The notes: a model not told the origin generated them from the letters alone. 64,000 nt of DNA from Streptomyces sp. NBC_00440 (GCF_036014215.1 NZ_CP107921.1:1993501-2057500); one strand, 5' to 3'. Positions 26,076-35,766 are shown, numbered from the stretch's first letter. Made by a program: numbers and translations.

Positions 26076-27110
26076 ATGACGCGAATCGACAAGAACCCCG
26101 GGAACGGCGGACCCGCCGTACAGGTGCGGGGGCTGGTGAAGCACTACGGGGACACGAAGGCCCTGGACGGCGTGGACCTGGACGTCCGGGAGGGCACGGT
26201 CCTCGGTGTGCTCGGGCCCAACGGCGCCGGGAAGACCACCCTCGTACGAGTCCTCTCCACCCTGTTGCAACCCGACTCGGGCACCGCGACCGTGGCCGGC
26301 TACAACGTCCTGACCCAGCCCCGGCAGCTGCGCCGGGTCATCGGTCTCACCGGGCAGTACGCATCGGTCGACGAGAAGCTCTCCGGCCGGGAGAACCTCT
26401 ACATGATCGGCAGGCTGCTCGACCTCCCCCGCAAGGACGCCAGGCGCCGCGCGGACGAGCTGCTTGAGCGGTTCTCGCTGACGGAGGCCGCCAAGAAGGC
26501 CGCGATGAACTACTCGGGCGGGATGCGCCGCAGGCTCGACCTGGCCGCTTCCATGATCGGCCGCCCGTCCGTGCTCTTCCTCGACGAGCCGACGACCGGT
26601 CTCGACCCCCGTACCCGCAACGAGGTCTGGGACGAGGTGCAGCGGATGGTCGCGGAGGGGGCGACCGTGCTCATCACCACCCAGTACATGGAGGAGGCCG
26701 AGCAGCTCGCCAACGAGCTGACGGTCATCGACAAGGGCAAGGTCATCGCCAACGGCAAGGTGAACGAGCTGAAGGCGAAGGTCGGCGGCCGCACCCTCCG
26801 GATCGAGCCGAGCGACCGTGCCCAGCTGCCCGCCATGGCGCGCGCCCTGGCTGAGGCAGGGCTCGACGGTGTCGCCGGCTCGCAGGCGGTGCCCGACGAG
26901 GGTCTGCTCAATGTGCCGATCCTCAGCGACGAGCAACTGACCGCGGTGGTCGGCCTGCTGGCCTCGCGCGGCTTCGGCATCACCAACATCGGTACCCATC
27001 TGCCCAGCCTGGACGAGGTGTTCCTGGCCATCACCGGCCAGAAGCCCACCGTGCAGGACGGCTTCGACGAGAACGAGAAGACGGACCAGGTCCAGGAGGC
27101 CGCGGTATGA
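26076..27110 (+). CDS. ABC exporter ATPase, daunorubicin-resistance (DrrA) type
   Basis: A 344-aa ABC-transporter nucleotide-binding subunit. Walker A GPNGAGKTT, signature YSGGMRRRLDLA, Walker B VLFLDEPTTGLD and the DrrA-type C-terminal extension (GRTLRIEPSDRAQLP, THLPSLDEVFLAITG) are present. It powers a two-component exporter with the next gene, whose start overlaps its stop (ATGA). I chose the ATG at 26076; there is no recognisable ribosome site, so leaderless translation is possible. An extended start at 26046 exists. The convergent SARP regulator follows the pair. Confidence 0.92.
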   Translation: MTRIDKNPGNGGPAVQVRGLVKHYGDTKALDGVDLDVREGTVLGVLGPNGAGKTTLVRVLSTLLQPDSGTATVAGYNVLTQPRQLRRVIGLTGQYASVDEKLSGRENLYMIGRLLDLPRKDARRRADELLERFSLTEAAKKAAMNYSGGMRRRLDLAASMIGRPSVLFLDEPTTGLDPRTRNEVWDEVQRMVAEGATVLITTQYMEEAEQLANELTVIDKGKVIANGKVNELKAKVGGRTLRIEPSDRAQLPAMARALAEAGLDGVAGSQAVPDEGLLNVPILSDEQLTAVVGLLASRGFGITNIGTHLPSLDEVFLAITGQKPTVQDGFDENEKTDQVQEAAV

Positions 27111-27943
27111 GCACGGCAACGATCGAGAAACCGGCACCCGCCGTGACTGCCGCGACCGCCGGTGAGGGGCGGATCGGGCTGCGGGCCAATCTGCGCCACA
27201 TCGGAGCGCTGGCCCGGCGCAACGCGCTGCAGATCAAGGCAGATCCGGAGTCGATGTTCGACGTCCTGTTCATGCCGATCATCTTCACCCTGCTGTTCGT
27301 GTTCGTCTTCGGCGGCGCCATCGCGGGCAAGGGCAACCAGACGCAGTACGTCGACTACGTCGTCCCCGGCCTGATGGCGATGATGGGCATGAACATCGCC
27401 ATGGCCGTCGGCACCGGGGTCAACGACGACTTCAAGAAGGGGGTGATGGACCGGTTCCGCAGTATGCCCATCGCCCGGTCGTCCGTCCTCATCGCGAAGA
27501 TCGTCGTGGAGATCGGCCGGATGCTGGTCGCCATCACGATCCTGCTGACCGTGGGCTTCATCCTCGGCCTCACCATCCACACCTCGGTGCTCTCGCTCTT
27601 CGCGGCGATCGGCCTCTCGCTGGTGTTCGGCGCCTCGCTGATGTGGATCTTCATTCTGCTCGGACTGACCATGAAGACGGTGCAGGCCGTCCAGGGGATG
27701 GCCATGCTGGTTCTGATGCCGCTGCAGTTCGGCTCGTCGATCTTCGCCCCGCCCACCACGATGCCCGGCTGGCTCCAGGCGTTCACCGACTACAACCCGC
27801 TCTCCAACCTCGCGGACGCGGCACGGAACCTGGTGAACGGCGGCCCGGTCGCCCACTCCGTGCTGATGACGCTCGGCTGGTCGGTGGCGATCACCGCGCT
27901 CACCGCTCCGCTGGCGATCCGGAAGTTCCGCAAGAAGACCTGA
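27107..27943 (+). CDS. ABC exporter permease, DrrB/ABC-2 type
   Basis: A 278-aa ABC-2 permease with six membrane helices, partner of the upstream ATPase (4-nt overlap). Landmarks are LARRNALQIKADPESMFDVLFMP-type N terminus (RNALQIKADPESMFDV), YVDYVVPGLMAMMG, DRFRSMPIARSSVL and NPLSNLADAARNLVNGG, all classic for DrrB and related antibiotic or lipid exporters. Substrate unknown. It ends 36 nt from the convergent SARP stop, with a shared hairpin at 27949-27972. Confidence 0.92.
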   Translation: MSTATIEKPAPAVTAATAGEGRIGLRANLRHIGALARRNALQIKADPESMFDVLFMPIIFTLLFVFVFGGAIAGKGNQTQYVDYVVPGLMAMMGMNIAMAVGTGVNDDFKKGVMDRFRSMPIARSSVLIAKIVVEIGRMLVAITILLTVGFILGLTIHTSVLSLFAAIGLSLVFGASLMWIFILLGLTMKTVQAVQGMAMLVLMPLQFGSSIFAPPTTMPGWLQAFTDYNPLSNLADAARNLVNGGPVAHSVLMTLGWSVAITALTAPLAIRKFRKKT

Positions 27944-27948
27944 CCGGG

Positions 27949-27972
27949 CCGCCGGGTCCGCCGGCCCGGCGG
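27949..27972. terminator. Shared hairpin between the convergent ABC operon and SARP gene
   Basis: CCGCCGGG (27949-27956) and CCCGGCGG (27965-27972), an 8-bp GC stem with an 8-nt loop located in the 35-bp gap between two convergent stops. Confidence 0.5.
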
Positions 27973-27978
27973 TCCCGT

Positions 27979-30900
27979 TCACCGATCGCGTCGCTCCACC
28001 AGGGCGGTGGCCTCCTCCGGGGTGAGGCCACCGCCCTCGGCGTACGCACGCTCGTAGCCGGCGTCCCCCAGCGCCGCGCGGGCGGCCGCCTCGGCCTTCC
28101 CTCGGTTGGCGCGCTCCGTGGCCGCGCTGAAGTGGCCGGGCGGCAGCTGCGCGTCGGATGCCGCGATCAGCCGCGCCGCGTCCCGGGCGTCCGCCGGATC
28201 GCCGAGGCCCGCCAGCGACCAGGCATACGTCACCAGATGAGTGGCGGGCATCTGCGGGGCCACCATCAGCGACAGCGGATCACGGGTCCGGGTCAGCGCC
28301 TTCCGTGCATGGTCGATGCCGTCGGCGTACCGGCCTTCCTCGTTGTCGAGCCAGGCCGTCAGACCGAGCAGGATGCCCTCGAAGACGGCGAGCGGCCCCG
28401 ACGTGAACTTCTCGTGCAGCAGGTCCAGTTCGACCCGCGCCTCCGCCGTCCGGCCGCTGCGGCCCAGCCACATCGCGAGGAACATCCGGGCCATCGGCCA
28501 GACCTCGTGCCCGAGGTCGGGGCCCTGCTCCTCCGCCAGGAGTTCCCGCAGGATCGCCTCGCCCTCATCGCCGCGGCCCGCTTCGAGGAGCACCCCGGCG
28601 TGCCGCGCCCGCAACACCGCGACCTGGGTCCGGGCGCCGAGCTTCTCGGCGTAGCCCAGGGCCATCCGGTAATCCTCACCAGCGAGCAGGAAGTCGCCGC
28701 GCCGCTCACGCGCCTCGCCCCGCGCCGAGAGCGCCTCGCCGGCGCCCCAGGCGTCGCCGAGGCGGATGAAGATGTCGAGGGCCTCCTCGGCGTCCCTGGA
28801 CGCGTCGCCCGCCCAGTCGCTGCGATTGGCCAGGATGTTGGCCCGCATCTGCAGGGCGGAGGCCAGCTCCCACTCGTAGCCGAAGTTCCGGCAGGAACGC
28901 ACCGTCTCGTCGAGCACCACCCGCAGCTGGTCGGGGGAGCCGGTGCCGGTGAGCATGACGGCGAAGAACCAGAGCGAGGCGGGGCTCCGGCAGGTCTGCG
29001 GCAGCCCGGGGCCGTAGGCCTCCACCACCCGGCTGAGCCGCTCCCTGCTCTCCGGTGTGTTCCAGTCGTCGAAGTCGTGGTCGGCCGAGGTCAGGTGGAT
29101 CAGCCGCACCCCGCGCCGCGCCTCCTCCAGGAGTTCGGGGCTCATCGGCGGCGGGGCGTCCGTGCACCGCGCGTGCAGCGGCGGGGCCTTCACGACCGGC
29201 GGTTCGAACGGGTCGGGGCCGAGTTCCGCGGTCGCGGCGGTCCAGTGCCTGGAGTCGCTGCGCAGATCGCGCATCTGCCAGAACCAGGCGAGGGAGTGCA
29301 CCAGGATCAGCGCCTCCTGCTCGTCGCCCGCGGCGACGGCCCGGCGCAGGGCGGTGCGCACGTTCTCGTACTCGCGCACCAGCAGGTCGATCGCCGCGCG
29401 CTGCCCGTGCCCGCGCAGTTCGGGGTCGGCCCGCCTGGCCAGCTCCCGGTAGTGCACCAGGTGGCAGCGCTCGGCATCGGCGCGGTCCCCGGCCTCGTCC
29501 AGCCGCTCGGCCGCGTACTCGCCGACGGTTTCGAGCAGCCGGTAGCGCATGTCGCCTTCGCCCGAAGGGGCCGCCACCACCAGGGACTTGTCGACCAGTG
29601 AACCCAGTACGTCCAGGGCGTCGGCGCCGCACACCGCCTCCACCGCGGTGAGCCCGCAGCCCCCGGCGAAGACGGAGAGCCTGCGCAGTACGGTGCGCTC
29701 CGGCCCGTCCAGCAGGTCCCAGGACCAGTCGACGACCGCCCGCAGGGTCTGCTGGCGCGGCAGGGTGGTCCGGGCGCCACCGGTGAGCAGCCGGAACCGG
29801 TTGTCGAGGCGGTCGGCGATCTGGCGCGGGGAGAGCATCCGCAGCCGGGCCGCGGCGAGTTCGATGGCCAGCGGCAGTCCGTCGAGGCGGCGGCAGATCT
29901 CGGTGGCGGCCGCCGGGTCGTCGTCGATCCGGAAGCCCGGTCTCGCGGCGCTCCCGCGCTCGGCGAACAGCCGCAGCGCGGACGGCTGGGGCAGCGGTTC
30001 GAGGGGGCGTACGACCTCGCCGGGCACCCCGAGCGGCTCCCGGCTGGTGGCGAGGATCGTCAGACCGGGGCAGTGTGCGAGGAGTTCCTCGGCGAGGGTG
30101 GCGGCGGCCCCGATGACGTGCTCGCAGTTGTCGAGCAGGAGCAGCATCCGGCGCCGCGCGCAGTGCTCGGCGAGCCGGGTGAGGGGGTCGTCCGCGTGCC
30201 GGTCGGCGGCGCGTATCTCCTCGGCGCCCGCACCGCGCAGCACCGTCTCGCGGGCGCCGAGTGCGCCCAGTACCGCTTCGGGCACGGTCTCCGGGTCGTC
30301 CACCGGGGCCAGTTCGGCCAGCCACACCCCGTCGGGCCAGGCTCCGGAGGCGGCCTCGGCCGCCTCCTGCGAGAGCCGGGTCTTGCCGGCCCCGCCGGGG
30401 CCGAGCAGCGTGACGAGCCGGGCCGACCCGAGGTCGCCGCGCAGGGCGTCGATGTCGCTCTCACGTCCGACGAAGCTGGTCAGCCGGGCCCGCAGGTTGC
30501 CGGGCGGGCGTCCGGGGGCCGGGGCGGGGCTCGCCTGCTCAGAGGTGTCCAGGCCCGGCGGCTGCCGGTCAGTGATCTGCCCGCTCGGGGGCTGCTGGTC
30601 CGGGGTCTCCGGTCCGGCGGCGGGTGCGGCCGGGGCCTGCCCGTCCGGCCGGTGCTCTGCGGCGGGCTCGCCGGATGACAGCAACTCGGCGTACAGCGAG
30701 CGCAGTTCGGGCCCCGGGTCCACGCCGAGCCGCTCCACGAGGCCGCGCCGCACCTCCTCGTACGCCACCAGCGCCTCCGCCGTCCGCCCCGCGTCCCGCA
30801 GCGCCCGGATCCGCAGGGCCTGCAGCGGTTCGTCGATCGGATGGCCGGCGCAGAGCGCGGCCAGCTCCGGCAGCGTCTCATCGGCCCGGCCGAGCGCGAG

Positions 30901-31389
30901 CGCGGCGCCGAGCGCCGCCCGGCGCGTGTCCAGCCGCCGGGCCTCCCAGCGGGCCGCCACCGCCGTGCGGTCGGGGAGGTCGGCGAGCACCATCCCCCGC
31001 CACAGCGCCAGCGCGTCCTCCAGGAGAACGGCCGCCTTGGCCGGGTCGCCCTCGTCCAGCGCCCGCGCCCCCTCCCCCGCCAGCCGCTCGAACCGGTACA
31101 GATCGACGTCGTCCGGATCGGCGCACAGCCGGTACCCGCCGTCCACGGAGACGACGGCCGCATGTCCGATGGCCCGCCGCAGCCGGGCCACCAGCGCCTG
31201 GAGCGCGCCGGTGGCGTCGGCGGGCGGCTCGCCGTCCCACACCTCGCCGACCAGCACGGCCGCCGGGACGGTCCGTCCGACGCGCAGCGCCAGCACGGTG
31301 AGGAGAGCACGCAGCCGCGCCCCGCCGAGGGCGACGGCCGTGCCGTCGGGGCGGAGCGCCTGGGTCGTGGAGAGGATCCGGTAGCGCAC
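27979..31389 (-). CDS. AfsR/SARP-family regulator with BTAD, NB-ARC ATPase and TPR domains
   Basis: A 1136-aa large SARP. Domains in order: OmpR-like winged helix (residues 1-90, VRYRILSTTQALRPDG at the start), BTAD bacterial transcriptional activation domain (about 95-245), a Pro/Gln-rich linker, an NB-ARC ATPase (Walker A LLGPGGAGKTRLSQEA; Walker B MLLLLDNCEHVIG), and a C-terminal TPR-rich superhelix from about residue 650. Such regulators activate transcription when an ATP switch driven by the TPR sensor allows it. I chose the GTG at 31389 because it begins directly at the winged helix. Its position beside the ABC exporter suggests that it controls export or a distant biosynthetic cluster. 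Confidence 0.92.
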   Translation of the reverse strand: MRYRILSTTQALRPDGTAVALGGARLRALLTVLALRVGRTVPAAVLVGEVWDGEPPADATGALQALVARLRRAIGHAAVVSVDGGYRLCADPDDVDLYRFERLAGEGARALDEGDPAKAAVLLEDALALWRGMVLADLPDRTAVAARWEARRLDTRRAALGAALALGRADETLPELAALCAGHPIDEPLQALRIRALRDAGRTAEALVAYEEVRRGLVERLGVDPGPELRSLYAELLSSGEPAAEHRPDGQAPAAPAAGPETPDQQPPSGQITDRQPPGLDTSEQASPAPAPGRPPGNLRARLTSFVGRESDIDALRGDLGSARLVTLLGPGGAGKTRLSQEAAEAASGAWPDGVWLAELAPVDDPETVPEAVLGALGARETVLRGAGAEEIRAADRHADDPLTRLAEHCARRRMLLLLDNCEHVIGAAATLAEELLAHCPGLTILATSREPLGVPGEVVRPLEPLPQPSALRLFAERGSAARPGFRIDDDPAAATEICRRLDGLPLAIELAAARLRMLSPRQIADRLDNRFRLLTGGARTTLPRQQTLRAVVDWSWDLLDGPERTVLRRLSVFAGGCGLTAVEAVCGADALDVLGSLVDKSLVVAAPSGEGDMRYRLLETVGEYAAERLDEAGDRADAERCHLVHYRELARRADPELRGHGQRAAIDLLVREYENVRTALRRAVAAGDEQEALILVHSLAWFWQMRDLRSDSRHWTAATAELGPDPFEPPVVKAPPLHARCTDAPPPMSPELLEEARRGVRLIHLTSADHDFDDWNTPESRERLSRVVEAYGPGLPQTCRSPASLWFFAVMLTGTGSPDQLRVVLDETVRSCRNFGYEWELASALQMRANILANRSDWAGDASRDAEEALDIFIRLGDAWGAGEALSARGEARERRGDFLLAGEDYRMALGYAEKLGARTQVAVLRARHAGVLLEAGRGDEGEAILRELLAEEQGPDLGHEVWPMARMFLAMWLGRSGRTAEARVELDLLHEKFTSGPLAVFEGILLGLTAWLDNEEGRYADGIDHARKALTRTRDPLSLMVAPQMPATHLVTYAWSLAGLGDPADARDAARLIAASDAQLPPGHFSAATERANRGKAEAAARAALGDAGYERAYAEGGGLTPEEATALVERRDR

Positions 31390-31417
31390 GGGCCCATTGT
31401 CCGTTACCCGGCGCACC

Positions 31418-31810
31418 TCAGCCGCCCGGTCTTTCCAGCTCGACCAGGACACCGGTCGCACGCCTGTCGTGACCCGGCGCGCCGGCCCCGTCCGCCTCCC
31501 GGCTGAACCACTTCGGGCAGCGCCGCACGGACCGCAGCCCGAGCCGCCCCGGCACGGGCTCGTACCCGGACCCGCTCGTCGCCTCCACGAACTCCTCCGT
31601 CATCACCTGGATCGACCGGACGCGCGCCGTCAGCGGCTCCGCCTCCGGACCGCCCATGCTGTGGTTCGAGACGCGGAGCGTCCCGTCGGGCAGGCCGGGG
31701 CCGGCCCCGGCGTACGGGCCCACGGTCCAGGTGACCTCGTCGCCCACCGAGAACGGGGTGCCGCAGCACTCCATCTCCCAGTCCGCGTACACCACCTGCC
31801 ATACCGTCAT
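31418..31810 (-). CDS. Conserved actinobacterial protein, DUF6578-like
   Basis: A 130-aa soluble protein beginning MTVWQVVYADWEMECCGTPF. The segment CGTPFSVGDEVTWTVGP resembles DUF6578, a family of small actinobacterial proteins without known function. Two adjacent cysteines and a compact beta-rich composition suggest a metal site or a beta-barrel, but that is only a guess. It lies 28 nt upstream of the SARP gene in the same direction and may be co-transcribed with it. Confidence 0.75.
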   Translation of the reverse strand: MTVWQVVYADWEMECCGTPFSVGDEVTWTVGPYAGAGPGLPDGTLRVSNHSMGGPEAEPLTARVRSIQVMTEEFVEATSGSGYEPVPGRLGLRSVRRCPKWFSREADGAGAPGHDRRATGVLVELERPGG

Positions 31811-31930
31811 GCCCCCACCCTGCCCGGAACCCCTCCCCGACCGCGAGACGTTTAGCGCGTGTCACCTGTACGGTCGGAGCTCTTGAGACACGGCCGCCCA
31901 CGCACCGCCCACCCATCAGGAGCTCCGTCC

Positions 31931-32731
31931 ATGACCACCGCCTTCACCCGCCGCAGCGAGCGGCGGATCAGTCCGGTCTTCCTGGGGATCGTCGCTGTCA
32001 TGGCGGTCACCGGCTGGGCGGTGTGGGCGGACTTCGCGAAGGTCCCCGGTTTCTCGGTGTTCCTCTTCGTGACGTCGGCGTGGGTGGTGTCGCTCTGTCT
32101 GCATGAGTACTCGCACGCGCGCAGCGCCCTGCACAGCGGTGACATCTCGGTCGGCGCGAAGGGCTATCTCACCCTCAACCCGATGAAGTACACACACGCG
32201 ATGCTCTCCATCGTGCTGCCGCTGATCTTCCTGGTGCTGGGCGGGATCGGTCTGCCCGGTGGCGCGGTCTTCATCGAGCGGGGCCGGATCAGGGGCCGCT
32301 GGCGGCACAGTCTGATCTCGGCGGCGGGACCGCTGACGAATGTGCTGTTCGCGTTCGTCTGCACGGCGCCGTTCTGGCTGCACGCGCTGGACGGCGTACC
32401 GCCGCTGTTCCGCTACGCGCTGGGCTTCCTCGCGCTGCTCCAGTTCACGGCGGCGATCCTGAACTTCCTGCCGGTGCCGGGGCTCGACGGGTACGGCGTG
32501 ATCGAGCCCTGGCTGCCGCACAGCGTCCGCCGCCAGGTCGAGCCGTTCGGGCAGGTCGGGATGATCGCGGTGTTCGCGCTCCTGTGGATCCCGTCACTGA
32601 ACCACGCGTTCTTCGACCTGATCGACGCGATCCTGCGCGGTGTCGGGGTCAGCGGCAACGACACGTACTGCGGGCAGAACTTCTACCGCTTCTGGTACGG
32701 GCAGCCCGCCGGGTTCTTCTGCCCGCGGTAG
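31931..32731 (+). CDS. Site-2-protease-family membrane metalloprotease (M50-like)
   Basis: A 266-aa integral membrane protein with about six helices and the S2P zinc site: HEYSH at residues 58-62, with the third ligand in NFLPVPGLDGYGV. Family members cut transmembrane segments of anti-sigma factors or signal peptides; the target here is unknown. The ATG at 31931 has AGGAG 8 nt upstream. The C-terminal segment contains two cysteines (NDTYCGQNF, GFFCPR) that are unusual for the family and could be extracytoplasmic. Confidence 0.9.
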   Translation: MTTAFTRRSERRISPVFLGIVAVMAVTGWAVWADFAKVPGFSVFLFVTSAWVVSLCLHEYSHARSALHSGDISVGAKGYLTLNPMKYTHAMLSIVLPLIFLVLGGIGLPGGAVFIERGRIRGRWRHSLISAAGPLTNVLFAFVCTAPFWLHALDGVPPLFRYALGFLALLQFTAAILNFLPVPGLDGYGVIEPWLPHSVRRQVEPFGQVGMIAVFALLWIPSLNHAFFDLIDAILRGVGVSGNDTYCGQNFYRFWYGQPAGFFCPR

Positions 32732-32768
32732 CGCGAGCGGCGCGGCCGGGTCAGCGGGCGGCTCGGCG

Positions 32769-32960
32769 TCAGCGGGTGGCGGTGGCGCTCGCCGACTTCG
32801 CGGCGCGGCTCTTGCGCAGATAGAACCAGGCCATGTTCGAGGAGAGTCCCGCCAGCAGGATCCAGACGATCCCGATGAAGCTGCCCTGGACGAAGGAGAC
32901 CACGGCCGCTGCTACGGCGAGGGCGCAGACGACGAGGGCGTACAGAGCGAGGCGGGGCAT
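32769..32960 (-). CDS. Small two-helix membrane protein
   Basis: A 63-aa protein with two membrane helices (LALYALVVCALAVAAAVVSF and GIVWILLAGLSSNMAWFYL) and a basic C-terminal tail (RKSRAAKSA). No family is recognised. The ATG at 32960 has weak ribosome-site potential. It lies between the convergent site-2 protease and the reductase gene behind it. A longer open frame continues upstream but runs antisense through several genes and is not believable. Confidence 0.65.
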   Translation of the reverse strand: MPRLALYALVVCALAVAAAVVSFVQGSFIGIVWILLAGLSSNMAWFYLRKSRAAKSASATATR

Positions 32961-33025
32961 GGGGGCGGCTCCTGTCCGGGGGCTGAGTCGGTTCGCCCCC
33001 CAGTGTCCCCCATGCCCGATCGCAC

Positions 33026-33730
33026 TCACACGTCGGTGACGCGCAGCCCCGCGTGGGCCTTGTAGCGGCGGTTGACCGAGATCAGATTGGCGACCAGCGA
33101 CTCGACCTGGTGGGCGTTGCGCAGCCGGCCGGCGAAGACTCCGCGCATCCCGGCGATCCGCCCGGCGAGCGCCTGCACGATCTCGACGTCGGCGCGCTCC
33201 TCGCCCAGCACCATCACATCGGTGTCGATCTCGTCGATCGCCGGGTCCTGGAGCAGTACGGCCGAGAGATGGTGGAAGGCGGCGGCCACCCGGGATTCCG
33301 GCAGCAGGGCGGCGGCCTGCTCGGCGGCGCTGCCCTCCTCGGGCTTCAGGGCGTACGCGCCCTTCTTGTCGAAGCCGAGCGGGTTGACGCAGTCGACCAC
33401 GAGCTTGCCGGTCAGCTCTTCGCGCAGCGACTCCAGGGTCTTGGCGTGCCCGTCCCAGGGCACGGCCACGATCACCACATCGCTGCGGCGTGCGCACTCG
33501 GCGTTCTCCGCGCCCTCGACACCGTTCCCGAGCTCTCCGGCCGCGGCCTCGGCCCGCTCGGCGGCGCGCGAGCCGATGATCACCTTCTGGCCCGCCCTGG
33601 CCAGCCGGTAGGCGAGCCCGCGCCCCTGGTCGCCGGTCCCGCCGAGGACGCCGACGACCAGGTCCGAGACGTCGGGCAGGTCCCAGGGGTCCTTGGCGGC
33701 CGGCTGCTGTGCACTGTCGGTGGAAGTCAT
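33026..33730 (-). CDS. npdG: NADPH-dependent F420 reductase (Fno/NpdG-type)
   Basis: A 234-aa reductase that passes hydride between NADPH and the deazaflavin F420. The Rossmann motif is VVGVLGGTGDQGRGLAYRLARAG-like (GVLGGTGDQGRGLAYRL), followed by the NADP-selecting IIGSRAAERAE and the F420-binding segments AVPWDGHAKTLES and CVNPLGFD. The length is normal for actinobacterial Fno. F420H2 serves many redox reactions in Streptomyces, including tetracycline and lincosamide pathways. It is monocistronic on the minus strand; the hypothetical gene at 33825 diverges from it with 94 nt between the starts. Confidence 0.9.
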   Translation of the reverse strand: MTSTDSAQQPAAKDPWDLPDVSDLVVGVLGGTGDQGRGLAYRLARAGQKVIIGSRAAERAEAAAGELGNGVEGAENAECARRSDVVIVAVPWDGHAKTLESLREELTGKLVVDCVNPLGFDKKGAYALKPEEGSAAEQAAALLPESRVAAAFHHLSAVLLQDPAIDEIDTDVMVLGEERADVEIVQALAGRIAGMRGVFAGRLRNAHQVESLVANLISVNRRYKAHAGLRVTDV

Positions 33731-33824
33731 GGCCCGACCATACTTGCCGGCGCCCGATGCCCGTACGGGTGATGACCGGCCAACGGCCCGCGCCGGGCGG
33801 CCCGGTGGGGCAGGATGCCGGGCC

Positions 33825-34427
33825 ATGGATGCCGTACGGGTGGCGCTGCTCCGGGAAGTACTCGCCGGGACCGAGTGGCCGCGCGCCGCCCGCCGGTTCG
33901 CCACCGCGCTGCGGTCGTCCGTGGTCCCGCACGGCGGGGGGCTGCTCCTGGTGGGGACCGAGCGGTACGAGCCCTGGCATCTGGCGGCCCATCTCGTGGA
34001 CGAGGCCGCCTGGTCGGGGCTGCCCGAGCTGGCGCCCACGCTGGTACGGCACCGGGTCGGGGGCGGTGAGCCCGCGCATCTCTCCGTGGGGCTCGGGCGG
34101 ATCGAGGCGGCGGGGCGCGGCGAGACGCTGCTCGTCGTCGCGCCGGGGCTGCCGGGCGCGGGGCTTCTCGAACGGGTGCACGGGGCGCGGCGGGCGGGTG
34201 CCACCGTGCTGACGCTGGACGGCGGGGATCCGGAGGTGCACGGACTCGCACACGAGACGCTGACCGTGGCGGACGGCGACGAGGTGGATCTCGACACCGT
34301 GCAGCACCTGGTCAGCGCGGCCGCCGGGGAGAACAGCCTGCCCGCGCAACGTGGCAAGCCACGCTTCCGCGACCGTCTGTCGCGCCTCGCCGACCAGCTG
34401 ACGGCTCCCCCGCCGGGCCGCTGGTAA
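33825..34427 (+). CDS. Hypothetical soluble protein
   Basis: A 200-aa protein starting MDAVRVALLREVLAG. It looks like a globular alpha/beta protein with no signal peptide or membrane segment; the middle (RYEPWHLAAHLVDEAAWSGLPEL) and the basic C terminus (RFRDRLSRLADQL) have an actinobacterial flavour, but I cannot name a family. It diverges from the F420 reductase and lies 43 nt upstream of the MFS gene in the same direction, so it may be co-transcribed with it. Confidence 0.7.
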   Translation: MDAVRVALLREVLAGTEWPRAARRFATALRSSVVPHGGGLLLVGTERYEPWHLAAHLVDEAAWSGLPELAPTLVRHRVGGGEPAHLSVGLGRIEAAGRGETLLVVAPGLPGAGLLERVHGARRAGATVLTLDGGDPEVHGLAHETLTVADGDEVDLDTVQHLVSAAAGENSLPAQRGKPRFRDRLSRLADQLTAPPPGRW

Positions 34428-34470
34428 ACCGGTTGCGGCCGGGGCGCGAAGCGGCCGAGCATGACCCCTT

Positions 34471-35766
34471 GTGGCTCCTCGCACGCGGCTCGGCGCGATC
34501 CTCCCCGACCTCACCCCCTGGCGCTCGTCGCGGGAGTTCCGGCTGCTCTGGGTCCAGGGCCTGATCGCCTTCTTCGGCAGCTCGATGGCGCTGATCGCGC
34601 TGCCGCTCCAGATCAAGGACCTCACCGACTCCCCGGCAGCTGTGGGTGCGATGGGGGCGGTGGAGCTGGTGCCGCTGGTCGTCTTCGGGCTGTACGGCGG
34701 CGCGCTCGCCGACGCGGCCGACCGGCGCAAGGTCATCCTGGCCACCGAGGCGGGGCTCGGGCTGCTGGCCGTACTGCTCCTGGTGAACGCGCTGATCCCC
34801 GCGCCGATGCTCTGGCCGCTGTACGTCGTGGCGGCCGGGGTCTCGGCCCTCGCCGGGCTGCAGCGGCCCGCGCTCGACTCGCTGCTGGCGCGGATCGTGC
34901 CGCACGACCAGCTCACCGCGGCCGCCGCGCTGAACGCGCTGCGCTGGCAGACCGGTGCGATCGCGGGCCCGGCGCTGGCGGGCGTGGTCGTGGCGTACGC
35001 CGGATACCCCACCGCATACAGCGTCACCGTGCTGGGCTTCGCCGTCTCGGTGGCCATGTGCACCCGGCTGTCGCCCGCGCCGCCGTCCCACGGTGCCGAG
35101 CGGCCTTCGCTGCGCGGGATCGCGCAGGGCGCACGGTACGCGTGGAGCCGCCCGGTGCTGCTGGGGACGTACGCGATCGACCTGGCCGCGATGTTCTTCG
35201 CCTACCCGAACACGGTCTTCCCCTTCCTCGCCGACGATCTGCATGCCACCTGGGCGCTGGGTCTGATGTACGCGGCCGGGTCGGTGGGGTCCGTGCTGCT
35301 CAGCCTGACCAGCGGCTGGACGTCACGGGTCAGACGGCACGGGCTCTTCGTGGTCTTCGGGGCGGCGGGCTGGGGCCTGGCGATCACGGCGGCCGGCTGG
35401 TTCGCCAATGTCTGGCTGGTGCTGCTCTGCCTGGTGTTCGCGGGCGCGGGCGACATGCTCAGCGGACTCGGCCGCTCCACCATCTGGAACCAGACCATCC
35501 CGGAGGAGCTGCGCGGGAGACTCGCGGGCATCGAGGTGCTCTCCTACAGCGTCGGGCCGCAGCTGGGCCAGGTCAGGGCGGGCACCCTGGCAGGCTGGAC
35601 CGGGACCCGGAACGCGATCTGGAGCGGTGGTCTCGCGTGTGTCGCGTCGGTGGGCGTGCTCGCCGCGGTGCTGCCGAAGCTGCTGACGTACGACGCGGAC
35701 ACGGACACCGACGCGCAGCTGCGCCGCGCCCGCAAGGAGGAGGCGGCTGCTGCGGCGGCCATCTGA
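34471..35766 (+). CDS. MFS transporter, MFS_3/EntS-type
   Basis: A 431-aa major facilitator of the MFS_3 (enterobactin exporter S-like) branch, with 12 predicted helices. Landmarks are FRLLWVQGLIAFFGSSMALIA in helix 1, GGALADAADRRKVIL (motif A) and SGLGRSTIWNQTIPEELRGR in the central-late loop. GTG start at 34471. The tail AQLRRARKEEAAAAAAI is a short charged coil. The substrate is unknown; family members export siderophores, macrolides and similar molecules. The 3' end converges on the small protein gene, with a hairpin in between. Confidence 0.9.
   Translation: MAPRTRLGAILPDLTPWRSSREFRLLWVQGLIAFFGSSMALIALPLQIKDLTDSPAAVGAMGAVELVPLVVFGLYGGALADAADRRKVILATEAGLGLLAVLLLVNALIPAPMLWPLYVVAAGVSALAGLQRPALDSLLARIVPHDQLTAAAALNALRWQTGAIAGPALAGVVVAYAGYPTAYSVTVLGFAVSVAMCTRLSPAPPSHGAERPSLRGIAQGARYAWSRPVLLGTYAIDLAAMFFAYPNTVFPFLADDLHATWALGLMYAAGSVGSVLLSLTSGWTSRVRRHGLFVVFGAAGWGLAITAAGWFANVWLVLLCLVFAGAGDMLSGLGRSTIWNQTIPEELRGRLAGIEVLSYSVGPQLGQVRAGTLAGWTGTRNAIWSGGLACVASVGVLAAVLPKLLTYDADTDTDAQLRRARKEEAAAAAAI

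Noticed and set aside
32769..35063. Long minus-strand frame extending the small membrane protein upstream
   Set aside because: It crosses the reductase and other genes in the wrong frame; only the last 63 codons look like a real protein.
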